Below are positions 31,571 through 43,994 of a stretch of 64,000 nt of DNA, in pieces. The position numbers and the translations under genes were made by a program. The stretch is from Staphylotrichum longicolle (Eukaryota; Ascomycota; Sordariomycetes; Sordariales; Chaetomiaceae), in the NCBI GenBank assembly GCA_019096155.1, contig JAHCVI010000006.1, positions 372,001 through 436,000 of the forward strand. Direction: 5' to 3'. The stretch's first letter is position 1. Each line of letters begins with the position of its first letter. Under the pieces are notes generated by a model. The model had not been told where the DNA came from. It made no database searches and saw only the letters and a list, made by a program, of their open reading frames with translations.

Positions 31571-33078
31571 ATGGCCAACCAAAAGCCGGTCGGGAGGCCA
31601 CCATCCTCACAAACAACCGTCACTACCCCCTCTTCCCTCACCTCCTTCTTCAACCGTCCCCTGCCCCTTTACCTCTCGGCTGCCATCCTCCGCCTAGTCT
31701 TCCTCGTCTATGGTCTCTGGCAGGACGCGAACTCGCCCGTCAAATACACCGACATCGACTACCTCGTCTTTACCGACGCCGCCCGCTTCGTCTCACACGG
31801 CCAGAGCCCGTATGAGCGGGAGACGTACCGCTACACGCCGATCCTGGCCTGGCTCTTGCTCCCAACAGCACACACGACCGGGAACCAGCTCTTGGACACC
31901 GCCTTGTTTAGCTCCGGCAAGGTTTTGTTCGCCGCGGCGGATTTGGTGGCAGGGTGGCTCTTGGAGCGAGTGCTGGCGAAGACCATGGATGCTGCGACCG
32001 CGAGAAAGTATGCCGCCATCTGGTTGCTGAATCCTATGGTGGCGACGATTAGCACGAGGGGCAGTTCGGAGGGCTTGCTGGGAGTCTTGGTTATGGCACT
32101 GTTGTCGGCGGTTCTGGCACGGCGGGTCACATTGGCTGGCTTACTGCTGGGCTTCAGTGTACACTTCAAGATCTATCCCTTCATCTACGCACCCGCGATC
32201 GTGTGGTGGATGGACAGGGAGAGGATGGGCGATTCGCGCTCAGGGAAGGGAAGATCTCCAACGGAGACCTCGGTCATTGGCCGGATTCTCAGGTTCATCA
32301 CCCCGGCACGACTCCAACTAGCCATCACGAGCCTGGCCACCTTCCTCGCTCTCAACATCGCCATGTTCGCCCTGTAAGCCCCTTCCTCCCCCCCCCCACC
32401 CATCCCACCTCCACTCCCTCGCTAACCGCCCTCACAGCTACGGCCCCCCCTTCCTCAACCACACCTACCTCCACCACATCACCCGCATCGACCACCGCCA
32501 CAATTTTAGCCCCTACAACACCCAGCTCTACCTCGCCTCCTCCCCGGCCTCCCCCTCCCCTCCATCCGGATCGAGTCCCTCGCCTTCCTCCCCAGCTCGC
32601 GCTCTCGTGCGCGCTCATCCCGCTCGCCATGGCCAAGCGCGACCTGCCCGCCTCCATGCTCGCCCAGACCTTTGCCTTCGTGGCCTTCAACAAGGTCTGC
32701 ACCAGCCAGGTACGTTTACCCCCTCCCCCAATTTACCTTTCCTTCGCTCCCCACTCCTCCCTCAAAAACCGGCGCCGCTGACCCGACAATATCACCCATG
32801 AAAAACAGTACTTCCTCTGGTATCTGATCCTCCTCCCCTTGTACCTCCCCTCCTCCTCGTTCCTGCGCAATCCCACCCTGGGCTTCGCGGCGCTGGGCAT
32901 GTGGGTGGCGGCCCAGGGACTCTGGCTGCAGCAGGGGTATCAGCTCGAGTTCTTGGGCGTGAGCGCGTTCCTCCCCGGTCTGTGGGTCGCGTCGCTCGGC
33001 TTCTTCCTGGTGAATTGTTGGATTTTGGGGGTGATCATCGGGGATGTGAATGGGAATGTGGGACGGGGGAGCAAGTGA
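31571..33078 (+). CDS. GPI14: GPI mannosyltransferase 1 (PIG-M / Gpi14), two frame breaks
   Basis: ER-membrane enzyme adding the first mannose to the GPI precursor from dolichol-P-mannose (GT50). Exons 31571-32373, 32438-32709 and 32809-33078; 448 residues after frame repair. The lumenal DxD motif is in VKYTDIDYLVFTDAARFV. Multi-pass helices follow (YAAIWLLNPMVATIS, SVHFKIYPFIYAPAIVWW), the family block NHTYLHHITRIDHRHNFSPY, then AFNKVCTSQYFLWYLILLPL across intron 2. In exon 2 the frame breaks at 32549-32560 and again at 32590-32593, each one C short of the family reading (SIRIESLAFLPQLALSC). With both restored, splice phase at 32709 is correct. PIG-S of the same pathway is at the left end. 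Confidence 0.9.
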
Positions 33079-33748
33079 GTTTTGGTTTGGGTGTGGCGGT
33101 AGAAGGGGAAGTGGTGGGTTGTGCGGTTTTACTCATGTATGATAATAGATGGGGATGGAAATATGGAAAAGGTCACTGGTTGGTTAGCTTAAGGGTCCCT
33201 TTCTTCTGTGTATGGATGGACGATTGCGGAAATAATGCTCGATCCATTATCACTTTTCAAGCCTTGATTGGGCTCAAACGGCGTCAAATCCGACAGCAAC
33301 AGCGGTACTGTAGTATCATGCAATATGTCTCTCCCCTCGGGCGCCCAAACCAGCCACTGTCCTAAAACCCGACAACCACTCCTGCGCGCCTCATGGCATT
33401 TTTGCCTCTTCACATTCACCTCTGTGGGTTATCATAAGGTACCTTGGCAGCCCGGCCCCTGAAAAAAAAAAAGTCGCCATGTCCCAGATAACAAAAGACG
33501 AGAACGCCCTCCCACCCCTCCCTCGTCCGTTTCCCGAATATGACAAGCAGATGCAAAACAGATGATCCCGCCACCGTTTGGCAAAGACCACGACCCCCCA
33601 ACGCCCCATCTATTCCGAATTACCTCCCCCAACCAACCATAGAAAGACAAAACATAAGAGAGTATCATGAGGCAGCCTTGCCTCGCGATGTACTGTGAAA
33701 CCATCATCGAGCGTGCGTTGGAGCTACGAGGCTTCAAACAAAGGAACC
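33079..33748. other. Intergenic region between convergent genes
   Basis: About 670 bases between the PIG-M and F-box stops. Contains a short A-run at about 33462-33471; no gene seen. Confidence 0.45.
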
Positions 33749-35621
33749 TCACGAGATCGAAATGCCCGCGCTCAGCAAGGCATAATTGGACAGCTTGAGC
33801 GAGATGGCCTTGGACGTCGACGTCGGGAATTCTGGGGTGAAGGTCATGCGGCCGTCCTTGCGGAAGGCGACCTCCCCAAAGGACTCGGAGAGCTCCTCGA
33901 ACCGGGCGTTGGGTCGGGCGCGGTTCATCTCGGCGATGATGGCGTCGCTCCAGACGCCCGAGCACCACCCGTTTCGTAGGACGAAGTGCGGGTTGAGTGG
34001 TGGAAACGGTGAGTCTGTATTTGACGGTCAAGGGTTAGTCGTCATGTTCTTGGATGTGGAGGAGAGGAAGCAAAGAAACTAGGGTAGGGAGGTGCTTACC
34101 GAGATCCACATAGCGGATCCTGAGGTGCTCGACCGACTTGAGTCTGCCCAGCGCCCGGATGCCGGCAATGACTAGCTCCTCGAAGGCGTTTATGAAGTTC
34201 ATGTCTGTGATGCCAGACCCAGACTCGTTCCAGTGGGCCACCTGCCGGCAGCAGTTCTTCACCGTGATATCGATCGACTTGAGACGACTCTGCCTCGGGT
34301 CCTTGTGCTTGGCCATCAGATCGATGAAGAACTGCTTGCAGACTCGGCCCGTGTAAGATATGTGCTCCAGCGACGGGGACGCGGCACCGTGGGCCAGCCG
34401 TGAGCAGAAGTGGACCCTGTTCGATACTTTGAGGAAATAGGCGGGGAACGACAGCTCGCGACGATAGTCCCCCTCGATGCAGAGGTCAAGACTGGTTAGA
34501 CGCATGGGCTTCGCGAGGATGCTGGCCATGGTGATATAACTCTTCGACTTGGGCTTGCTGTACGAGCCGTGCCATTCCTGCAGGCTCGGCAGCGCCGACA
34601 TGATAGTCTCAAAGTCCTCTACCCCCCTGATCAGATTCCATTGCCCCTTGCAGATGAGCGTCCGAACGGATTGCACCTTTGGCATCACCCGGACCCTCTG
34701 CCCGCCGGGATCTCGGACCCAGTGTCTCACTTTCGGCGCCTTCTTCCGCTCGCCCCCTTCCAACGTCAAGACACACACTTCCGGGAGCGTTTCTGCCACA
34801 AAATAAAAGGCCTCCTCCAGGGAACAGTTATCCATGGGCAGCACATAGGACGCAGTGGTCAGGCCGTCAGGGGTGACCGTCGGAAGCGTGTTGGCATTGG
34901 ACAAGGCCAGGGGCCTGTATTTGGGATGGAAGACGGGGAACCATATTTCGAGGTGTTTGACGTAGGATCGCAGGTGGGGACGAGTCGCAAAGTAGGCGAT
35001 CGAGCCCCTCAGGGACTCGACTGACGCCTTCAATTTGATGTGGCGGTACAGTCGCTCTTGGATCAGTATCCTCCACGCTGCGCTCACCAGGGACAACTCG
35101 GATAGTTCTCTCCGTCGCGGATGCCGGAGGGCCGTGCCCCAGCGCGTTATGGAGCTTTTGGACGTGGTTGAGACACGGAAACCAAACAGGTGATCGAGGA
35201 TGCATTCGTGTATCTCGGTAGGCAGGTCATTGAGGCTCATGTCCACGCTTGCACCAGCAGACTGTATCGTAGGTAGCCCGGCAGATTCCGAGGTATTCGA
35301 GTTCATAAACCGGCTGGTAGGGCAGCTGATGCAGCGCAGCTCGGTGCTACGCGGCTCGGGCTGGGGAAAAGGCGTGCTGCTCGGCCGGGTGGGAGGGACG
35401 AAGTCTTGCATGCGCGACTGATCGAGCGGCGGACTGGGCGGCCCCGGCGACACCGGGTTTGAGGCCGCCGCCATGATCGAGACTAGTTCCACGGCCGCAT
35501 TGCCTTCATCTTCATGTATTGATTGGGCCCTCTCGGCCCTGGTCACTTGGGTGTCGATTGTGAGAGCGTCGGCGCGGCTGCCGTCGTGGTCGAGCGAGTT
35601 CGTCGTGCAGAAGGCATCCAT
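33749..35621 (-). CDS. F-box protein
   Basis: Probable substrate adaptor of an SCF ubiquitin ligase. Exons 35621-34100 and 34014-33749 give 595 residues; the 85-nt intron has donor GTAAGC. The first 130 residues are Ser/Pro-rich and unordered. The F-box starts at MSLNDLPTEIHECILDHLFG (about residue 126) and continues through LSLVSAAWRILIQERLYRHI. The rest shows regularly spaced Leu-rich segments (HLRSYVKHLEIWFPVF, VCVLTLEGG, LTSLDLCIEG, LKSIDITVKN, VEHLRIRYVDL) like the degenerate LRR-like part of fungal F-box proteins. No target can be named. A Ser/Thr-Pro-rich N-terminus could be phosphorylated, which is inference. Frame intact. Confidence 0.85.
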
Positions 35622-36342
35622 GTTTTCCCGGAAGGGTGGTTATCGGCTTTCAATCGTTCGGCGGTTCTGGGAGGACCATGGCAGAGCAGCCGGCCTTCTC
35701 AACTCTGGGTCGGACACGGAACGAACGCGGAGCGAGAGGACACGAATCGGGGGGCGGACGGGGAGCGGCGCGGGTGCGGGTTGGTCGGGTGTTTCGTGTC
35801 GGGTGGGCTAATTGGCGTCGCAGGATGTTGGCGGAGTGCCCGTGCAATGGCGCACGATAATTCGATGGCAGGTCCAGACTTTTCTACAGATTAAACTCTG
35901 TTCTTATTCGATTTTGCAAGCACAGCCGGCTGGTCGACTTGGTCGCGTGGATAGACGCCGCGGGGCTCTGGGGGTTTGTTGCAGGTTTGAAGATGCTTGG
36001 TTACCTTAGGTTCTAGATCAGGCCGTGCGTGAGGCCTTGCCTTGCACCCAAGCAAGGAAGGGGCGGGCGCTGCAGCCCCAGGGACCGGAATTTCTGCCCG
36101 TGTAATAAAACTTCAAACGAAAAGGGTATCGTATTTCCAAAATATTGATCTTACTGCACAATCCTCCGACAGCCCAGACGCCATGCAATGAGTAAACAAC
36201 AACAAACGCAATTCTTGCGACTTCTGTCCTTCATTCAGGACGTGTCTAACCCCAGCCAGATCGCCATGCAACTCGTCACTTATACATACATTGAAGCAGA
36301 AAAAGGCCCACAATCGCATCCACCCATTCACAAACCCCAACA
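35622..36342. other. Intergenic region
   Basis: About 720 bases upstream of the F-box gene and downstream of the Cys-rich membrane protein gene, both minus strand. No gene seen. Confidence 0.45.
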
Positions 36343-37467
36343 TCACCTCCAACTCGCACGGACAGGAAGTTCCACCGGCGTCATCGGAGGATAATTAGGT
36401 CGATACAGCGCCGTGTCGTATGCTGCTGGTCCTCGCGCCGACATCTCCGACAGCGACTGACCAAACAGTTCTGAGCGCTCATACGCTTCCAGCTCGGGTT
36501 TTTCGTCGCGACGTTCCCCTTCGACTCCGTCAAGGGTGCTCGGAGGCTCCGAGGGTGCCTTGTCTTCTGCGTTTGTGTTCTTATTCCGGCGAAGGAGCCA
36601 GACAATGGCGAGGCCGAAGCCGCAGAGGAGGGCTACGCAGCCGACCACGCCACCAATGAGTGGGCCTAGGTTGTTGGCGATGCCTCCGCTGTTGGATTGC
36701 GTACTTGAATCCGCCGCCGGTCCCGATGTTGAGCTGCCCGAGGAAGTTCCATCGCCGCCTCGGGCATTGGATGGTGCTGAGGCCGGAGTGCTAGCCGGCT
36801 CAGAGCCGGTTGATGTGGGAGAGCTGACAGAGCTGGTGGACCTGGCCGAAATGGTCGTCGTCGTCGGCGTCGGCGTCGGTTTGGCTCGTGCCTCCGTGGT
36901 GGTTTCTGCCTGCTCGACAAACAACGTTGTAAAGCCCTTATAGTACTCTTCGTCAACGTCATCTGCGCAAGCGTAGTTGGTCGCCTCCGGTGCCCCTGTC
37001 GCCGGAGAGAGGACTGCTGTAGAGCAAAATTGACTTGCGGAAGTGCTGGGAGAAAAGCGTTAGTACCCTGCTAAGAGCCTCTCACACAAATTGATGACTT
37101 ACCAGCGAACCGTGGACACAGTAGTCCTGTCCAGGAATCCACATCCCGTGGAACAGAGGAAGTTATCGATGCAACTGCCCACCATGCAGTCTATTACATT
37201 CTTCATTGTGGTAGGACAAAGTGCCCAGAGATCATTCTCGATCCTGAAATTGAACCCGAGGTCGGCGGTTCGCGGCCTTCTGGCGTCGCCGCTCAAATAT
37301 ATGGTCCGGAGCATCGTTGGAAGGACAGCCATCCCAATCTCAGCCCGCTGGTCGAGGCTAGCTCTTGTGACATTTTGATCGAGACCCTGTCGACCAAAAA
37401 GAGCCAAAGCAGCTGTCTGTTCGAAGAAGCTGAAGAGGAGCCATGCTCCCAGAATGAACAGATCCAT
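36343..37467 (-). CDS. Secreted-type single-pass membrane protein, Cys-rich with Ser/Thr stalk
   Basis: Function unknown; architecture is that of fungal cell-surface sensors. Exons 37467-37103 and 37045-36343 give 355 residues; the 57-nt intron has donor GTAAGT. A signal peptide MDLFILGAWLLFSFFEQTAALA opens at the ATG 37467. The outer part holds at least eight Cys (ALCPTT, IDCMVGSCIDNFLCSTGCGF, STVRCTSASQFCSTAV, NYACADD). Then comes a Thr/Ser/Pro stalk (about residues 180-255), probably O-mannosylated. One membrane helix (NLGPLIGGVVGCVALLCGFG to IVWLLRR) is followed by a cytosolic tail of about 75 residues with Tyr and Ser/Pro motifs. It resembles WSC/Wsc1-like layouts but no WSC domain is certain. 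A further intron in the first exon cannot be excluded. Confidence 0.75.
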
Positions 37468-40400
37468 CGGCGTCCAGTCCGTTGTCGAAACGACACAGAG
37501 GGACGAACCGAGTTTGCAAGATCCGTGCCGCAGGGAATGAGAAGCACCAGCCAGCCAGCTTTCCGAGCAATGCCCTGGGCAAGCTGCTTCCGCGAAAAGA
37601 AACCAGAATGGAAGAAGAAGAGCACAAAGTTCCACCACAAGAGAATGCAAGGAGAGACAAACAGAAAGAAAGATGTGGGACAAACCGAGACTCGCCAGTC
37701 ATCCTCCTATTATAAAACCGCCTCCAGCAGACCCATCATGTTGGTCCCTGGCGTCAAACACCACGCTCCACGGCAGCGTCTTTATCCTGAACCCCTTGAC
37801 CGATGCCCAGCAATGGACTGCCAATTGCAGAGCTGGATTTCATCCTGCGCGCGCTTGGTGATTACAGTCGACCCGCTTTTCAGACTCTGGGAACGAATTA
37901 TCTTCGAATCTTTCTCCTCCTGCGGCGGCACCGGCGCTTAGCGGAACCGGTCTAACGTCCCGCAAAACTCTATTCTGGGCTGGAACTGTGGCTGGCCTGT
38001 CGCCTGCCGCTCTGCCTGACACGTCTGCAGAGGCCTCGCAAAGTACGAGTGTCCCGCGATTCCGGATGGAGTTTGGTCCCGCGGTGTTTTGAGCTTTGCA
38101 GCCGAAATCGATTCCACCCCGTCGTTTTCGAGAGACAGCAGACAGAGCTGATACCCCGGACCCACACTCTGGAAAGCGCTTCCTCGACTTTTGAATTGTC
38201 TGAGTGCCAACTGCTCCTATCTCGATCGATGGAACAGAAGCAGTGGAGGACCCTGTCTTACAGCTTCTTTCACCGACGGAAATATGAGTGCTTGAACTAC
38301 GCGCATAGTCACATCCCGAACCCTCACCCTCATCAGATGCAAATAAGTGGGGAATAACGGGTGCCAAGGGCTCCGGCCGCCGGTCTTGGAGCTCGCCCGT
38401 GGATGGCCTCCAGACCGGCCCTGGACCCTTCCGTGAGAGCCCCACAGGTGAACGGCGTTCAGGCTCTCCAGCCAACCCTATCCCGAGATCTGCAATTGCC
38501 GTGTGGCTTCTCATGTAGATATGGGATGAGAATCAGCCTTCCCTTTTCCGCATGCCCGTCAGAGATGGAAAGGCCTAACAGTTCGAGTCGTTTGCTAGCC
38601 CGTAACAAACATCGATGTTGACGGTACTTCCTGTACGAAGAGACCGCAAGACCTGATGTCTTTGGTTTGCGTTGTATGCTGTAACTGCCAGGGTCATTTC
38701 ATGTTGTGGTGTCGTGGATGGAAAAGACAATCGAGTTCGTAATGTGGGATGTGGCGCTGCTGCTCAGAGTTTCCCTTTTCACTTTCACTGAAAATGGAAT
38801 GCAAGAAGCTGTGGCACAACCAGATTTACCCAAGTATCTTGCCAGATTCTGCCATTCAGATTAAACTCGGATTCTGATTGTGGTTGGCTAGATCGCTGAA
38901 AGCGAAGGGCCAAGTGGGGTTGTTCCCATTCTCATGGCATTTCGCCTTCATTTCTGAGACAATGCATCTTCCGTTTAGAAGTTGGCGCATACTCGTTGCA
39001 CCGAGACCAAGGTTCCTGACAAGAGTTGTGGTGTTTAGCGTTGCAAGTTCATTAATTGTCTTTCAGCTTCATCAAGTGCATGATGTACATTTAAAAACAT
39101 GGGGAATTCACTGAGCCTTCCAACGCCAGAAACAGAGGTTCACCTCGACCCAAAAACGCCACTGGCAAATCTCCGGCGTGGTGGTTGCGTTCGGGTGCAT
39201 CAAAACTTGGCACTTGCGGGGACTGGGGGGGAAAAGCCTGCTGTTTCAGATGCTCAGGCTTTGAGGTTGCAGCGAACGTCCTTGAGTTGAAACCACAAAA
39301 GGGGACGTCTTGCACGGGGTCAATCCCCTCTTGGTAATGGCGCGACGACAGGAACCCCTGGTTACGCACCACGCTCTGGGCGTGACTCTGCCAAACAGGT
39401 CCCTTGGCATCTCATGAGCGCAGATGTTTCCGAACTGCCATCTTGGGGAAAGCAGTTGTTTCCGCTTGTACAATATGTCGCGATCTTGAGATTCTTGTTG
39501 GAGCGGTAACCAGCAAGGACCTCAATCCTGTGCAAGAACGGAATCCATCCATGGATGCGATGCTGTTCTCTATGCGAGCTGGCCGCTCCATCAAATGTGA
39601 TATTGGGTGGAACTGGAAAGCGCCAAAGGCCATGAGTGCCCTTGACGGATGCGTGCTTTCGTCTTCTGATTTGGAGTCTGCCGGCACTTGTCGTCCGCCC
39701 ATCCAGCCAGCGAATTGGAACACATGGAAGGCCCAGCTCTCACACCGGCCAGGGACTCAAACCCTTGACCGCCACAACCCGTCGCAGTGGGCCGCCAAGC
39801 GTCTTGTTTGGGCGTAACAAACCCTGAGCCTCATCCCCACTCATTGCTGCAGCCATGTCAAAGGTCGATTGGGTCGACAGCTGATTGCAAGGGGCTCAGA
39901 AGCCCGTCAAAGATACCCAATGGCAGTGTGCTTTGCATTTCCATCACCGTCACCACGTCACCTCGCGCTCAACCCATGGGAGATCTCGGGCTCGGTAACC
40001 CGCATAAAGGAGGCGCTGTGGCGGATTTTCCATGCACTGGCAGGTTTGGACTCAACAGCCGCGTTGTACCAATCCATCCAGGGAGATCTTTCATGCGCCG
40101 GGTTTATTGTTTTTCTTGAGTGGTTTGTGCCGCAACAGCCACTCCCGCGGGTGAAGACCACAACCACGCTGAGGGCGCGGTGGGAGGCGGCCCGGCGCCT
40201 GGAAGGAGCGAGCATGAACATCATGGGGCACCGCCGCATCACCACAATAACCGATCCGGTGCTACTGGCATTGCGAGTTCATCACGCAGGCCGGGCCAGG
40301 AAGGCTCGGAAATGTGGTTGATGTGGAGGCGAGGCCACTCAGTTCGTCCGACTTTTGCCCCATTGCGCTCTGGTGTCACCCTTGGGTCGGCTACAATGGC

Positions 40401-41118
40401 CGAGCCTGGAGGGTGGGTCTCGATCCCAACATCTTTCACACTGGCAGGGATCCCACAATGGGAGGAACACCCGAGTTACGTCCCTCTCGAACAGTCTGCA
40501 GCGTTTGAGATCTATGGGGGTTTCTCGCATGCTACTCGTCGAAACCTCGAGACAGCCTCCGACTGGAGGAAATGGCCCCGGATGCCCAGGATCTCCCGTT
40601 TTACTTGGCATCCACAATTCAGGGGCAAGCGCTCCTCCGTCACACCCCTGTCTCCATGTCACCCCCTGGACGTTGTCCACGCATCACAACACTGAACAGC
40701 CATGTTGCTTGGGATCTTCGTCCTAAACGGGGTTCCAAGAGCCACAGGCTTCATGCACTCTTCCTCAGTTAAATAGCAGCTGGTCTGCGTCTCTCGCTGG
40801 AAGCATTGTTCTCGTCATTAACCTGTTGTCATTTGCTTGGTTTTCTTTCCTGCATCACCTTCCTTCTTTCACTTGGGTCAAGGCACTTCATTGATCGCCT
40901 TTGAACCCCTCTTCACTTCTACTTATCTTCCTGTGCTGTGCATATTACATTCTTCTTTCCTTGGGGAACACCGTATCCGCTTTACCTGTCCTCCTCCTCT
41001 CTCCCTCAGCCTTACCGGGCCCAGAGCTTTTGGTCTCAGTGATCATTGTCGATACTTTACTTCACTTCGGTCATTCCTTCACCTTCACTCATAAACACAA
41101 ACAAGACCTCCCGCAACT
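37468..41118. other. 3.6-kb gene-poor region upstream of the subtilisin
   Basis: No exon with family match is seen on either strand. Long open frames at 37840-38514 (minus) and 40120-40695 (plus, His-rich start) are noted but unsupported. It contains the start flank of the Cys-rich membrane protein (minus) and the subtilisin promoter (plus). The last 350 bases before 41119 are strongly T/C-rich, like a long fungal leader. Confidence 0.5.
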
Positions 41119-42512
41119 ATGGCCGGCCGACTGCTCCTTTGCTTCACAGCTGCTCTTGCAGCCCTGGGTGTAACCGCCCTCCCGTCATCGCCGAACAAGA
41201 CGGAGGGCTTCTACATCGGCGTACCCGTCGCCAACCCCAATGCTCTCAACGCCATCCCGCACAAGTACATCGTTGTGTACAACAGCACGTTCAACGACGA
41301 CGAAATCGAGGCCCATGAGACCAATGTTATCCAGACAATTGCCAAACGCAACATTGCAAAGCGCAGCCCAATGACCGGCAAGCTGCTGTCCACCAAAGTC
41401 GACACGTATCGGATCAACGGGTGGCGTGCCATGTCCCTCGAGGCCGATGACCTGCTGATCAACGAGATCTATTCAGCCAAGGAGGTCAGCTACGTCCAGC
41501 AGGATGTCCTCTTCAACATCAATGCCAGATCGGTCCAGGCCCAGACGACCAACGGTCTGGCACGCATCAGCCATGCCAAGGCTGGCGCCAGGACGTACGT
41601 CTTCGACGACAGCGCTGGTGAGGGTATCACGGCCTTTGTGGTGGATACGGGCATTCGGGTCACGCATGAGGAGTTCGAAGGTCGGGCAACCTTTGGCGCC
41701 AACTTCATCAACAATGTCGTATGTTTCTCTCTTGACAAGTTTCTTGCATCGGCATGGAGGCAGTCATCTGACAATCCGCTTAGAACACCGATGAGAATGG
41801 CCACGGCACCCATGTTGCAGGTACCATTGGCGGCAAGACGTTCGGTGTTGCCAAAAAGGTCAACCTTGTCGCTGTTAAGGTTCTGGGCGGTGACGGTGGT
41901 GGCTCAACTTCAAGCGTCCTTGCTGGAATGCAGTTCGGTAAGGAAACAACTCCCAACAATTGATAATGCCAGAAACATTGTGCTAAGACTGGAACAGTCG
42001 CGAATAATGTCACGGCATCCCGCCTTGGAGGCAAGGCAGTCATGAACATGTCCCTCGGCGGCGGCTTCGACCCGGCCATCAACGCAGCCATCAACAAGCT
42101 GGAAGCAGCCGGTGTGGTTCCCGTGGTGGCAGCGGGCAATGAATCGCAGGATACCGCCGAAACCTCTCCTGGCTCCGCCGAAGCCGCGCTCACTGTTGGT
42201 GCATTCGACCCCACTGACGACACCCGCGCTTTCTTCTCCAACTTCGGCCCGCTTGTCGACATCTACGCCCCAGGCATGAATGTTCTCAGCGCCAACAACA
42301 GGAGCGATACCGCCACCAGGGTTCTGAACGGCACCAGCATGGCCTCGCCTCACGTCGCTGGCGTTGCTGCGTACCTGATGGCTCTCGAGGGCATCACGGG
42401 AGTTCAGGCCGTGGGCGACCGCATCAAGGAACTTGCCCAGGGCACGGGCGCGCGGGTGAGGAGGAATGCGGCGGACACGACCAGCCTCATCCTGAACAAT
42501 GGCTTCCTGTAA
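41119..42512 (+). CDS. Secreted subtilisin-like serine protease (S8, proteinase K type)
   Basis: Extracellular or vacuolar alkaline protease. Exons 41119-41718, 41784-41937 and 41998-42512 give 422 residues. Signal peptide MAGRLLLCFTAALAALGVTA. An I9 propeptide follows (HKYIVVYNSTFNDDEIEAHE and the end EVSYVQQDVLFN). The mature domain carries all three catalytic residues: Asp in AFVVDTGIRVTH, His in NGHGTHVAGTIGG (just after intron 1), and Ser in NGTSMASPHVAG. The oxyanion Asn is in VVAAGNESQD. The mature enzyme probably starts near SVQAQTTNGLARI. Splice phases agree and the frame is intact. Its promoter side borders an unusually long gene-poor stretch, which fits a regulated secreted protease, but no AreA or PacC site was mapped with confidence. 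Confidence 0.95.
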
Positions 42513-43994
42513 AGGAGGCATGACATACCCACGGATTGGGTCGTGGAGTTTCGACATTCACTTTTGGCAGCAGGTTCTGTATATACAACAACCCTTCTAC
42601 ATCAGGGCGAGCTGGGCGCACATTTTGATCTGTACATACATACAAAGCCTCTGGTTGGTCTAAGAGGCTGTCTGCTTCTACAGCGCGCATAACAACATCG
42701 GGCGTGGGATAATCTGTTTACAAGGTTTACAAGGAGACGAGCAAAAGATACTCAAAGCACCATCATCAATTCATTAGAGTTATTGTTGATGACCTGAGAT
42801 ACAAATGACACAAAACTTTGCAGTCAGCCATGCATCCCCCCTGACATGCGGCTGAGAGGATCTAGCCTCCCCGCGATTAGCCTGCGTCGGAGCGGTGGGT
42901 GTTTCAGCCAGGCCCGGTTTCAGACCAGCAACGTCACGCACACGTGGACCGAGCCATGCTGCCAGGACAAGCGCTGTAAGACAACCACAACAGCGCGCCC
43001 CGAGTCCCATGGTCAATGGTAGCTGCAGGATCGCGCCCGATTACGCGCTGCCAAAACGCGCCGGGACCGGAACTAGCGTCAGAACATGGAAACGCGAATG
43101 GGCACATCCCCGTCCATTGGTAAAGAAGAGCTAAAGTCTTCAGAGCACACGCAAGCCTTTGTCAGACACTCCACCGCCGTCTCAGGTTCCCTCTCGGATG
43201 CCAAGCCGAAACAGCTCGAGTGCCAAGCAGAAACAGCACAACGAGAGGACGAGTACCCGCCCGACCCGGCATGGTCTGGATGAAAGAAGAAGCGGGTGTT
43301 TACGGCCTGTACCGCACCGTCGATCCAGGCAAGGCGAGACAAGCGGGCTGGACCAGGCGGTCTTTTTGCTCGTTTGTCTCATCGTCCTCATTGAATGGCC
43401 CAGGGGAACGCTACACAAGCATGTCCGGAATCCACGGTGCCCATTTTCCGTCTCAGCATCATCACTCATGTAAAGAGAAACATATGTCTGCAATCCACCG
43501 CATCGGCAAGCCTTCCCGTCGAGCAGGGGAGAGAAGGCCCAGCCAAAGGGCGTGCCCGGATACCAGGCTCCTTGCCAAAGGGGTTTCATATCAGCACATC
43601 TTCGGCACAACCACAGCCATCGAACCCGCGAAGGGGCGGCTGAATTGCAATTTGACATCCGTGCTTGTTCTTCCTCCCTCTGGTCGCCGACATCAGATAC
43701 TGCAACTAGATCGGAGGAGAGGGGGTCGTGATGGAGTGAGGCCGAATAGCAAGACTGAAACACAGGCATCACTGGAAGCACGTGGTGTATTATGTTAGTA
43801 TTAGATGACCGCCTGGAATCCCATGATCCGCTCAGATCCGCGCCCGCTCGTAATCGTGTGTGTCTGTACATGACATTTTGACCACTTGTATCGAAAGTGC
43901 ATGTGTCATTAAAGGAAGGTATATGGAGTGATGAACCCCAAAGCGTTGGTCTCGCCGACCTGTCCCGTCAGTAGATCGATCCTTTGTCTTTTTT
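42513..43994. other. Intergenic region between convergent genes
   Basis: About 1.5 kb between the subtilisin and squalene synthase stops. A 229-codon minus-strand frame (43182-43871) has no family and is not accepted. A CACGTG lies near 43782. Nothing else recognised. Confidence 0.45.

Noticed and set aside
37840..38514. 224-codon minus-strand open frame with ATG
   Set aside because: No recognisable domain or conserved-looking pattern; cannot be told from chance.
39745..39825. tRNA-like B-box (GGGTTTGAGTCCC) on the minus strand
   Set aside because: T stem is weak and no cloverleaf could be built.
40120..40695. 191-codon frame with a His-rich start
   Set aside because: Start codon is GTG, no family, C-terminal part is random-looking. 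Mentioned only as part of the gene-poor region.
43182..43871. 229-codon minus-strand open frame
   Set aside because: No family match and a competing plus-strand frame over the same bases.
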